Of a stretch of DNA of 64,000 nt, positions 1-9,460 are shown one piece after another (within the stretch, counting starts at the first letter, position 1; each line of letters starts with the position of its first letter). The DNA comes from Zea mays (taxonomy: Eukaryota; Streptophyta; Magnoliopsida; Poales; Poaceae), in assembly GCF_902167145.1 (NCBI RefSeq), contig NC_050099.1, forward strand, positions 238,154,588 to 238,218,587, read 5' to 3'. Below the pieces are notes generated by a model. It saw only the letters and a program-made list of their open reading frames with translations. It had not been told where the DNA came from and did no database searches. The translations under genes and the position numbers were made by a program.

Positions 1-1802
1 CCCTCCCCCGTCCCTGCAACCACCCCTGCTTCACCACGCCCCCGCCTCCCTCTCGCGACGCCCGCACCCGCGATTCCAGGGCCGCATTGCTCCGCATGTC
101 GTCCCCTTCCATCCACGCCCCTGCCCCTGCACCCGCCGTGCACGCCCCTCAGTCCGCGATCCACATGCCCCTGCCAGCCCTCGCGTGCCCCGCCAGCCAT
201 CGTACGCCTCCTCCCTGCGCCCGCTCACGGATGTCGCCGCACGCCTCCACTGCGCCCGCCGTGGATCTCACCCACAACCCATCGCCCGTCCCCTATCCCG
301 GTGCCCCTACCCCATCCCCATCCTCCCGCGGTGCCCCCGCACCGTGCGCCCGCCACTACCGCCATCAAGGCTCCTACTCGCGCGACCCACCCTCGACAAC
401 GGGGACCCCTCGAAACCTAGCCGTCACTTGCACCACCACAAACCACTACACATGGTAAGAGGTGAAGAGGATGGCACTAGCTCACCAGCAGCCCTATCGA
501 CGTGCTAGCTCCGGGGAAGGCGTGCCACCATACTCCCACCTCGCTTCGTGGTGCACCAGATATGCACCGCCACCCCTCCAAGTAAGGATATATGTCATAC
601 AGGGCACCAGATCACCAGCAGCCCTATCGATGTGATAGATCCAAGTAAGTTTTTTATTGTAATAATGTTTTTCCATCCCCTTTTCTATAGAGTTCGTGGA
701 TAGTTTGCAAATAAATTGCTAGGGTTCCGGGAATTATTTTTGTTTCCAATGTCAAATGGAGAAATCGGACGTAGGAGTTGATATTGGGAAGCAAATGAAT
801 GAGGAGGGTGCGAGAGATGAGGGAGATGATTGTAAGATTGAGAGGAGCCGCCCAATCAATTTGAATCGGGTGCCAGTCGAGGAGCACCCAGGGAACTGGT
901 GAGACACATGGTGAAGAAGTGTCAGGAATTAAGGATGTAGTCACCCAAAAGGACACAACGAAACCCACTAATATAGATCTCATGCCCCGTCGTGGCATTA
1001 CCGAGGACGACACTCGTCGTGGACCTGCAAAGCGGCATCTGCGACCACCGACACCGAGGACGGGAGCACAGGCGCACCGACGACATGAGGTACTTCATGA
1101 GCCCCTTCCAAAATCTCGAATTTTTCCTTAAATTTCAACCCTTCATGAGCCCCTTCATAGTGTATTTATCGTTCCGTTTCTATGTTTCATACCAATTTTT
1201 TTACTCCCGTCGCAACGCACAGTCACTCACTTAGTATATATATATATATGCCTGCTGTTGCATTTGATCTAGTTGACCTGAAAGGACGGATACGCAAGAT
1301 ATTCCTTTAACGATAATAATACAGTATAATAATATTTCCAACAGCGTTGCTTTTTCTTTTTCTTTTTTTGCGCTCTGAGATTGACACAGCACAACTCTGC
1401 CCGCAAGCTAAGGGCCTAGCAGTCTCTCTTCGTCCGATGGCATTATCATCACAATAGTGTATATAAAAAAGTCATCCGGGTTTAGTCGTCACTAGCATGA
1501 TGATCCGTACTTACACTTGTATACATAGTTTCTTTAAAAAAGAAACAGTTTTTTTTTAATTAGTTCAGAAAATGTAGTAATTATGAACTCACTTTCAGCC
1601 AAAAGCGCCCTCTGCAGAGAGCACATAACTTAAAACCAAAAAGAGGAAGCATTCAGCACACTAATGGCTATCGACATGGAGACTAGATTGTCACCTATAT
1701 GCCCCTCCCAAAAAAAAAAATCATACCCATTTGCATCAATTGATAAAAAGCACGCAACTTGAATAAAAAATAAAGTGAAGTCCAATAATTATATCTTAAA
1801 TG
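1..1802. other. Unassigned intergenic DNA
   Basis: I recognise no gene here. The first 450 bases are very C-rich and contain overlapping open frames of low-complexity Pro/Ala/His composition that match no family I know. A segment of about 25 bases beginning caccagcagccctatcg occurs twice, near 483 and near 612, which looks like a small local duplication. A TA microsatellite lies near 1235-1249. The rest is AT-rich with no coding signal. Confidence 0.5.
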
Positions 1803-1804
1803 TA

Positions 1805-1887
1805 CTTACTCCGATCTTTTTTTTATTTGTCACTGGTTGGTACAAAATTGAACTACCTGGCGTCAAATAAATAAAAAATGGAGATAG
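1805..1887. mobile_element. Stowaway-like MITE, about 83 bp
   Basis: The two ends are imperfect inverted repeats. The left end reads CTTACTCCGATCT followed by a T-rich run and ATTTGTCAC; the right end, read in reverse, gives CTATCTCCATTTTTTATTT. TA dinucleotides flank both ends (1803-1804 and 1888-1889). The CTCC core and the TA target are typical of Stowaway (Tc1/mariner-type) elements. It is short and has diverged termini. Confidence 0.55.
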
Positions 1888-2223
1888 TACTTCTTTCCGA
1901 GGATAACATATATATGTGTGTGAAGTCAATGGATAATCGAATGTATCACCTATAAAACGAATAAATACTGCCGTAATTCGAACTATAGAAAGCACAGCTA
2001 TATATTAATTGCCGGGAAAAATAGATTTAAAGTTATAGCATTTGTGCGCCCGCAGACAGACAGGACTCCTCGTCAAGAGATGGTCACGCAAGTCAAGCTC
2101 GCAGTCGCTGATTGTACAAGCAACGCAAAACGGGTATCGAAACCCATCATTAGCAAGTGGACAGGCGGAGCTGTTTTGGAGGAAGTCATAGTCCTAGACG
2201 GCAGTGCACGAATACTTAGACAA

Positions 2224-2249
2224 CCCCCCCCCCCCCCCCCCCCCCCCCT
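2224..2249 (+). repeat. Poly-C tract of 26 bases
   Basis: An uninterrupted run of 26 C residues follows caa and precedes tcttctttg. The length may be affected by polymerase or assembly slippage. A run this long could form G-quadruplex structure on the other strand. Confidence 0.9.
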
Positions 2250-2544
2250 CTTCTTTGATTGCGAATACAGTAGTTTTTACCGTGTTGTTTGGGTATACCG
2301 TGGTATTTTAGACCAAAGTTGATTGAGAGTACATCTAGAAGCTCTGTATTTTAAATTATTGTTTCACCAATATCATAGTGTTATTGGAAGCTCTGTATTT
2401 TAAAAAACTTTGGTTTGAACTAATGTTTTTATGCTGCAGTTTTGACCTTTCTTCTTCTCTCTTATGATGCAACTGAAATATTGTACCTCTAAACAAGAAT
2501 TGATTTAGACTGATGTAAATACCACGGTTGTGTCATGACATTTA

Positions 2545-2761
2545 TGAGGTGTTTGGTTTGATGAATCACTCTATTCAAAATAAAGTGGTACATCATGAGT
2601 CCATTCCTCAAATTTGGTGGGATGACTTCATTCCACATATTAGTACTAAATAACTAGGAATGAGGTGGTGATGGATTAACTCATTCAATTCTACAAACCA
2701 AACAAAAAAGTGAGGAGTGAGAAGATAATAGACTATATCATTCTTCAAACCAAACACTCTA
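2545..2761. mobile_element. Tourist-like MITE, about 217 bp
   Basis: The termini are imperfect inverted repeats: TGAGGTGTTTGGTTTGATGA on the left and, in reverse, TAGAGTGTTTGGTTTGAAGA on the right. They are flanked by TTA at 2542-2544 and 2762-2764. A TTA/TAA target and a TGTTTGGTTTG terminus fit non-autonomous PIF/Harbinger (Tourist) elements. There is no coding capacity. Confidence 0.65.
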
Positions 2762-2914
2762 TTAGTAAACCGTGGTTTTGGGAAAAAAAAGTGTTCTCAA
2801 ACAGACCCTAAGCGTAGAGTGCAATCACGCAGTTAGTGCAAAACAATTTTTTTCCACTTATATGGAGGGATTCGGTGTGGGCTTAGATGCTAAAGAACTT
2901 GTGCCAATATATTA

Positions 2915-3269
2915 TAGATGTACAGAAAGCCTGAAGGCCGAAAGCTCGGCCCGAAGCACGTGTTTTGGCCTGGTATGGTTTTATAAGAGCCCGAGCTGGC
3001 CCGACACGAATAAGCGGGCCGGGCTCGGACAGGAAACTAAGCCCGATAGGCTAGTCCGACACGACCCATTCATCTGTAAGCCCGTCAAGCCCATTTTTTG
3101 CACTAAATCGTGCTTACCGGCCCGACACTAAACAGGCTCGGACAGTAAAACAAGCTCGCGGGCTTGGAAGACCCGTCATAGTTTTCGAACCGTGACTAAC
3201 GGCCCAGTCCAAAATGGGCCTAGCTTCACCGAGTTTGGACCGGGCCGGTGGCTCGTTTGGTCATCTCTA
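2915..3269. mobile_element. hAT-like non-autonomous element, about 355 bp
   Basis: The interior is rich in GGCCC/GCCCGACAC words. The right end, in reverse, reads TAGAGATGACCAAACGAGCC, and the left end starts TAGATGTACAGAAAGCC. TAGAGATG termini with a GGCCCGG-rich body are common among grass hAT-type MITEs. The inverted repeats are poorly conserved and no clean 8-bp target duplication is visible, so the family is an inference. Confidence 0.4.
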
Positions 3270-4391
3270 CGATATAACCAATTACCAGCCTAGCTTTGAT
3301 GCTGCGCTGGAGAGTTGACTCTGCAAAATCCACACAGAAAATGTAGTGTTCTATCCTACGGGATCCCACTACATGGAAAAATATATAGAAATAAAAAAAA
3401 ACACTAGGGCTGGAGAAAACTCCACACCGCCAACTGCCAGTGCATGTTACGTGGTTGTGATTGAAGGCGAGAGTATAACTGTACAAATTAAGGCGTTGCC
3501 GTGCGTGCGTGGAGGGGAGGGGGCCGATAGAGAGGGAAATCGGCTAGAAATCTCGGCTAATTTTTTTCAAGCTTTGACGAAGTTTTAGCTCGAATCTGAA
3601 GAAGAAGAAAAAAACTGAACGAGAAGGAACCAAGATTACAGGCTAGAAATCTGCTGGCTGATGAAAATTCTGAATCCTACTGTGACACCCCCGTTCCATT
3701 TGCGGTATATATGTGCTGCCACAAATTCAGACCTTCTTCCTGACACGTATGATGCTGCGTCACTGTTTAGTATGGCAGCAAAACAAACTAGGGGTTGATT
3801 TGATGATCATGAATCCTAATCCTCTTGCTATTTAAATTTGAATAGTAAGGGTATTCCTCCCCCACATGTCTCTGATCACCAAATCAGTCTAGAGCACTAG
3901 ACGATGGAGGAGCAGGTCAGGATTTGATCACTTCACCGGCTTCTGAGATACAGTTACAATAGTGAATCCGAAGCCGGCCTTTTCAAAGAGGCCATCAACA
4001 GCAGTCTTGCCTGTAGTAGTAGTAATAATTTACAGAAATCTTATTCTATACACACATATATACATACGCAGCACCTATATTTACATAGACCAGAGTCCAG
4101 ATATCTGTTCTGTAAAGAGGAGTAGGACACCCACAGCATGAACTTCCTCCTTCCCTCACAAGACACGAGATCACTCACCAAGAGAAGAAGCTCCACAGCT
4201 CATGCTAGTATGCTACTACATACAACCAAATCCATCTCCTAAAGATTAAAAAAACTCCTAACTCCAAGAACAAGTAACAGGAGGTACTGGTGCGGCGGTG
4301 GGCATGCAGTGCACCAGCTCATATGGTAGACCGTACCGTAGTAGTACCACTCCGATAGGCCGGTGGGCACGGCGATGGAGCTGGCGATCGA
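3270..4391. other. Intergenic DNA and likely 3' UTR of the DUF3511 gene
   Basis: No open frame here resembles a known protein. The part next to the minus-strand DUF3511 stop (roughly 4000-4391) is the expected place for its 3' untranslated region. The rest is mixed AT-rich sequence with no repeat structure that I can name. Confidence 0.4.
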
Positions 4392-4997
4392 TCACCACCA
4401 GCCGTAGGCCGCGCCGGAGCACTTGCCCTTGATCCAGCTGACGCCGCGGCGCACCGACTCCCGGACCTTCCCTTCCACGCCGTACGTCTTGTACACGACC
4501 AGCCGCCGCCGCTGCACCTCGGCGTCGTCCGCCCCCGCCCGCAGCTTCCTCCTGGGCGCCGGGACCGCGCCGGCGGTGTCGTCCATCGCGGCGAAGGACG
4601 GGGCGTACCCCCTCAGGTTGACGGAGCGGCGGTTGGCGGAGGTCCAGTTGGTGACGCTGCCGGAGCGCTTCAGCTGCCCGCCGGTATCGGCCAGGGTGGG
4701 CCCGTAGGAGGCCGCGTAGGAGGCGCTGTAGGAGCGCAGGTTCAGCCCCGGGGCGGCCCGGCCACCGGCGGCGGCGGTGGGGCCGCTCTTGGTGCTCCCG
4801 GCCCGCTGCACGGGCGGCGGCGCCGGCGGCGTGCTCCACGAGCTCACGCTCCTGGCGCGCTGCACCGTGGACGGCGCCGCTGTCGTCGGTCGCTCGTAGG
4901 AGGCGCTGTAGCTCCGGAGGTTCATCGCCCCCGCCCCCGCCCCGGCGCCGTACTGGCTGCCCCTCTCCGCGCACGACAACGACCTCTCCATTGCCAT
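4392..4997 (-). CDS. DUF3511 domain protein
   Basis: This is a single-exon gene of 201 codons, starting at the first ATG of the frame (4997); another in-frame ATG follows two codons later. The open frame runs further upstream but only from a TTG. The C-terminal 40 residues (EVQRRRLVVYKTYGVEGKV...SWIKGKC..AYGWW) match the DUF3511 signature of small plant proteins: a basic stretch, the KxYxVEGKV core, then a W-I-K-x-K-C motif. Upstream there are three or four copies of a Ser/Tyr motif (NLRSYSASY, NLRGYAPSF) in low-complexity Ala/Ser/Pro sequence. There is no signal peptide or membrane segment. The molecular function of the family is not known to me. It is GC-rich, unlike the flanking DNA, and is the only clear host gene in the window. 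Confidence 0.85.
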   Translation of the reverse strand: MAMERSLSCAERGSQYGAGAGAGAMNLRSYSASYERPTTAAPSTVQRARSVSSWSTPPAPPPVQRAGSTKSGPTAAAGGRAAPGLNLRSYSASYAASYGPTLADTGGQLKRSGSVTNWTSANRRSVNLRGYAPSFAAMDDTAGAVPAPRRKLRAGADDAEVQRRRLVVYKTYGVEGKVRESVRRGVSWIKGKCSGAAYGWW

Positions 4998-5065
4998 CCC
5001 ACTCTTTCTCTCTCTGCGACAACGGACAAGCAAGCAGCGCGAGGAGAGGAGGGGCGGGAGGCCGC

Positions 5066-5077
5066 CTCTTTATGATG
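5066..5077 (-). promoter_or_regulatory. TATA-like element of the DUF3511 gene
   Basis: On the minus strand CATCATAAAGAGG lies about 70 bases upstream of the ATG at 4997. This is a plausible but weak TATA box, followed by a pyrimidine- and purine-rich leader. Confidence 0.35.
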
Positions 5078-5389
5078 GCCGGGTAGCCAGGTGGCCCGGG
5101 AGGCGTAGAGCAGCCCGTGAGAGGCTGGCTTTCTGAGCCGTCGGATGCAAGAACCTGCGTGCTATCGACGGTTATTAGTATCCGTCCTGCAAGCTGTCGG
5201 ATAGGAGAATTGGCAGCTGAGATGGGTGGGGGACGGTGCTGCTCAATTCTTCGTCGTGGCGATTTATGTGACATTTAAAGGCTGTCGATTCGGGATTTTT
5301 GTTCGGCTTCATTGCCAGCTGCCCTAGACCCCTAGCGCATCGTCGAGCAAGAAGCTAGAATAGTAACTGCACCTTATCCTTTTGCTCCC

Positions 5390-5600
5390 TGCACATCCAA
5401 ATTATAACAAAATTCTTATGAACCGATAAGGGCTTGATCATAATATCTACAATCTGAACCTTATGAAACGACCCGCACACCAAGTTATTGAGTGGAGACA
5501 TGATCGGATGATCATATACAAAGTAATAATCGACATCCACGTGTTTAGAGAACCGATAAAATATGAGGTTGGCACAAAAATAGGTGACTGATGTTATTGT
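5390..5600 (-). pseudogene. Copia polyprotein remnant, RNase H end
   Basis: The minus-strand translation contains SKHVDVDYYFVYD and VDIMIKPLSVH, recognisable as decayed versions of the copia RNase H tail (usually TKHI.VDYHFVR and ADIFTKPL). Upstream reverse transcriptase is missing, so this is a deletion remnant. It is probably part of the same old copia copy as the protease and pre-integrase pieces that flank element A. Confidence 0.6.
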
Positions 5601-5603
5601 CAC

Positions 5604-5835
5604 ACCCGTATTTAAAGCGAAATCCAGATACATCTCATATGTGCGTTATAATCAAGTCCACACATATAATGACTCGGTGTATAGAGACGAATATCATAAT
5701 CTTTATTACATTACAAGAATGTATTACAAAATAGCTAATGATAAATTAAATTGAACTAAGATAACTATCTCGACGACGCCATAGTTGACTAGGAGACGAC
5801 GCCTAGATATTATAGGTCAATTGCTAACTTTGAGC
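5604..5835 (-). repeat. LTR end fragment, same family as the LTR ending at 58217
   Basis: Starting at TGTCACACCCG on the plus strand, this stretch read in reverse resembles the last 260 bases before 58217: a taggcgtcgtctcctagtcaac block, then the GGGTGTGACA terminus. It sits between two copia remnants, so it is probably a truncated LTR inserted into that copy. Confidence 0.5.
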
Positions 5836-6162
5836 TACATATTAGGCACTAAAAATGGATGACTTTGACTCTTTAGGACATGAAATATTATTAAGATGCA
5901 TAATCAACTAAACAACTTGAGACGAGGGGTAACTAACATAAGCATGTTATTGGGTGCGACTGGTAGATCAACCAATTAGGGTTTGTTTGAGGGTGGCACC
6001 ATCATATTGTTTGAGAGAGTACATGCCTCCATCATAATGCCCCTCAAGAAGACTTATCCATGTTAATGAATCCTTTTATAGAAAAAGACATAGATAAAAT
6101 TCAAAATAAACATTGATATCACCTGAGAAATTGTGGACAGAGATGTGTTTGGCAATGTCGAG
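5836..6162 (-). pseudogene. Copia remnant, GAG-pre-integrase region
   Basis: Read on the minus strand, short pieces in changing frames resemble copia: ISVHNFSGDINVYFEF (usually LISVH.FT.DN.V.VEF), then a SSQVV...LNNISCPKES stretch like the zinc-binding pre-integrase region. Several stops and frameshifts interrupt it. It continues the protease piece at 20437-20660 on the other side of element A. Confidence 0.55.
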
Positions 6163-6792
6163 TGTCGGTGCTTTGGGTCCGACCGCACACCCGGGGTTGC
6201 CCCTCAAGGTGTTTTTAGGAGTAGGACGGTGTCGCCGACTGTAGCTAAATGGTTCGTGCCGGATGCACGAGGAACAATGGACAATGTTTACAGGTTTGGA
6301 CCGCTTGGAGATGCGTAACACCCTACATCCTGGTGAGAATGTTTTACGTGGTGGATTACAAGGGAGCTCTCTAACACTAGAGAATAGAGAGTTGGGGTGA
6401 ATGGATGAGTGGTGAGATCGATCGTTCTGAAGGGGTGCCCCCTAGGCCTTATATATTCGACCGTGAGGCAATACATGCGGATGAGATAACAAACTGCACC
6501 TAAGAGATAGTGAACTGATTGAGCCTATCTTCCTATAGTTCTGCCGACTTATCCTCGCCTGGTTCCGTTGTACGGGGCTCCGGCGCGGGAAAGTCGGGTC
6601 TTCTGTTGTGGTTGCTTGCTCAACGTTGTTGGGCCATCCGGGCTCACACCGATCCGGCCTTATGCCAATCTGCTTTACTGATCGTTCCTCCCCAGGCCCA
6701 TGAAGGAGTGACCTTACGATTTATTGGGCCCTTAGGCCTTTTGTGAGGTCTTTTATCCTTCCAGTGGACCCGGGGGATATCTGTCCCCCACA
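6163..6792 (-). repeat. Element A 3' LTR
   Basis: This 630-bp LTR pairs with 19802-20431. It carries a TATATAAGG box on the minus strand near 6450. Differences from its partner are mainly C/T and G/A changes. Confidence 0.9.
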
Positions 6793-7873
6793 AGCCCCCG
6801 ATCTTTGGGTTGATTTTGAGATAATCGGCCCAAAGATCCTAGGTCCAGCTTGTGGTCTTCGTTTATGACAAGAAATGCTTTCCGGGCAGTTTGGTAAAAA
6901 CGATTTCTTACTGTCTCCTTCTGCTTTGATCACTTGAAAACTGGAGCTTTGTCTCACACTCGTGCCTTGGAGATCGGTATTTCGTATTGTAGGACCCTGA
7001 ACTCCATTGGGTGCACCGGAGGTGCACCCAATGGGTGTAGCCCCCGAGCTTCGAGTGGTTTTTTGAAAATAATCCACTCGAAGGTCTTCATCAGAAATCA
7101 TTTTTATTTTCCGCTTGCACTCTTGTTGGAGGTCAACCTTGCCTTTAATCTTGCCATATGCTTTAGAAGTTGGCATTGTCTTGACTTGAAATGGTGATTC
7201 ATGGTGGGTGTAGCTCCCGAGCTTCGAGTGGATTTTTGAAAATAATCCACTCGAAGGTCTTCATTTCGTGTTCTTTTGCTGAGGGTCATCCTTTCTTTTT
7301 CCGAATGCCTTAGAGGTCAGCATTATGTCATCGATATTATGCTTTAGAGGTCAGCATTATTTTGTCTTTGAGGCCGAGTTCGTGATCTACCCATATCTTG
7401 CTAGGTGGTGCAATTTATTTGATCTGCGACTGATTGGACATTCGATGGACGTCCCCTGGCTAGTCTTCATGTCGCTTCTGTCGGTCAGATTTTGTACTTC
7501 CCTGGCTATATTTGGCTTTCCTTTGATCCTTACTGATATCTCATTTTTGTCTTCAGGTATTCATTGCATGCCCTGCACGGATGTGACGGTTTTGAAAAAT
7601 ATACTGATAATTCCTGGGCGTCCCCCCCAATGGGTGTGGGCAAGGGACGGCTTGGTACGCTGAGTGTTTTAGCCGGCTGCTTCTGAGTAGTAATGTGATG
7701 TGACGGCGGGTGTAATCATATCACCCGCACATTTGACTGGAGTCCCAATGGGTGTTGCGTTGCGTGAAACGGCGTCAGCCGCCTGACGTATCTTCAGACG
7801 GGTTGAAGCGTATATTGAATATTTTGCGACTGTTCAGTGACCGTGGTAGGAGGTGAGCGGTTGCCTTCTTCTT
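6793..7873 (+). other. Non-coding region beside the element A 3' LTR, with short repeats
   Basis: I see no credible protein. The region holds a direct repeat pair of about 60 bases (around 7034-7093 and 7206-7264: cccgagcttcgagtgg, then aataatccactcgaaggtc). There is a perfect 14-bp palindrome at 7004-7034, and several copies of the word cccaatgggtg (near 7027, 7627 and 7746). It lies upstream of the TATA box of the antisense transcript unit. Confidence 0.5.
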
Positions 7874-7883
7874 CTATAAATAG
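7874..7883 (+). promoter_or_regulatory. TATA box of an antisense transcript in element A
   Basis: CTATAAATAG matches the plant TATA consensus. It lies about 80 bases upstream of the ATG at 7962, on the strand opposite to gag-pol. Confidence 0.6.
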
Positions 7884-7961
7884 TGCCTTTGCCTCTCCGG
7901 TTTTTTCACATCTCTTGCTGTTCTCTGCTGCTTGCTTTCTTCTTCTCCCTTCATTTCCACC

Positions 7962-8384
7962 ATGGGCAAGAGCAACAAACGCAAGCGCGAGCCGACTCCT
8001 CCATCGGAGGACTTCGGCAACTCGGAATACTCGGAGGAGTTCTCCTCCGAGTCCGAGGGGTCTCCGGCTCCCGTCTCTCCCCCGGCGTCGTCTGACGATT
8101 CAGACGACTCCTAGGGGCTTGCCGCGGAGGTCTGGACTTATATCCGGGCCGTCGAGCGCTCCGGGCTCGAGGGCTCGGATGAGTCGGAGTACTCCTCGGG
8201 CGAGGAGGACTCTTCGGACTCGTTCGAGGAGGGCGGTGGCGGCGATGGCGGAGATGACGACGACGACGACGACGAAGGCGACGGTGACGATGATGGCGGT
8301 GACGGCGGCAGCAAGGGCGGCAACGGCGGCAGCAGAGGCGGCAACGGCGGCAGCAGCAAGGGTAGCAACAGGGCCATTGGCTAG
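7962..8384 (+). pseudogene. Small acidic antisense ORF with an internal stop
   Basis: From the ATG in a good context (ccaccATGG), the frame encodes a basic start (MGKSNKRKREPTPP), then Ser/Glu/Asp-rich sequence, an aspartate run and Gly/Ser/Asn repeats (GGNGGS). It ends with TAG at 8382. Codon 51 (8112-8114) is TAG, but the same frame continues with the same acidic composition for 89 more codons, so I read it as a 140-residue ORF with one nonsense mutation. I do not recognise the family. A KRKRE cluster could be a nuclear signal. It lies antisense to the element, between the 3' LTR and the Transposase_28 gene. Confidence 0.5.
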
Positions 8385-8739
8385 ATGCCACTGGTCTTTA
8401 GATGTTAGTATAGGTTAGAAGTAGTATAATAAAATAATGTAGTAGTATTTAGTAGTGTAGAGTAGTATAGTGTAGCGTAGTAGTAGTAGTAGTAGCAGTA
8501 GGGAAGTATCAACTCATAATGAGTTGATTTGTAAGTAATGTAACTTCCCTTAATGAAGAATGATTTCGTCTCCTCCTGTGTTGATTATTTTGCTTCATAG
8601 TCAATTGATCTCTGTCGTGATATCTATTGTCCGTGATGTTCTCTATCTGTTATGCTTGTGTCGTAACTTGAAGTTCTCGAATCGTTCCTCCGTTTGCCTT
8701 ATCTGTGAAGTCGATTGCTCTGGCTGAGAAACTCGAGCA

Positions 8740-9305
8740 TCATATCGTCGCTTTTAGGGGTGATGACCGAGCTATTATTATCAACATTTACGCTTCTGAA
8801 GTAGCACCCGGATGATGACGAAGCCACATCAGCTTTGGAATGACTGATGACCACGTCGGCGCTTTTAGAGGTAACAACCGAGTGACTTATGACGACGTCA
8901 GCGTTTTAGAGATAACTGCCGAGTGACTGAAGACGACGTCGGCGTTTTAGAGGTAACTGCCGAGTGACTGAAGACGACGTCGGTGTTTTAGGGATAAATG
9001 CCGAGTGACTGAAGACGACGTCGGCATTTTAGAGATAACTGCCGAGTGACTGAAGACGACGTCGGCGTTTTAGAGATAACTGCCGAGTGAATGATGGTAA
9101 CGTCGGCGTTTTAGAAATAACAGCCGAGTTAGAACGGGCTGCGTCGGCCACTTTGTAGATAATAGCCGAGTGATGATGTGGCACACCGGTGCTTTAGAAG
9201 TAACCACCGGGTGATGACATGGCACGCCGATGTTTTAGAAGTAACCGCCGGGTGATGACATGGCACGCCGGTGTTTTAGAAGTAACCGCCGGGTGATGAC
9301 TGGGC
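8740..9305 (+). repeat. 41-bp minisatellite in element A
   Basis: About 12-13 tandem copies of a 41-base unit containing gacgtcggcgttttagag and aactgccgagtgac. The central copies are nearly exact (for example starts at 8891 and 8932); the outer ones have diverged (accgccgggtgatgacatgg type). It separates the small acidic ORF from the Transposase_28 gene. Confidence 0.9.
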
Positions 9306-9460
9306 GCTTTTTGGAAACGGTATGTGACCCGAGAATATCCCATATGTACTGCGCTTTCAACCGCCTCTGCTTTCCGTGCCCTAGTTCTTGCTTTCCTGCC
9401 TTCAGATCTTCTCTGTCCTTTTGCAATTCGGCTCTCGCTCTGTTCACCGTTGGAGTTGAG

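Noticed and set aside
87..508. Two overlapping open frames in C-rich DNA
   Set aside because: Low-complexity Pro/Ala/His composition, no domain, no splice or promoter support.
6721..7176. 151-codon minus-strand frame across the element A LTR edge
   Set aside because: It spans the LTR border and two direct repeats, with no domain similarity.
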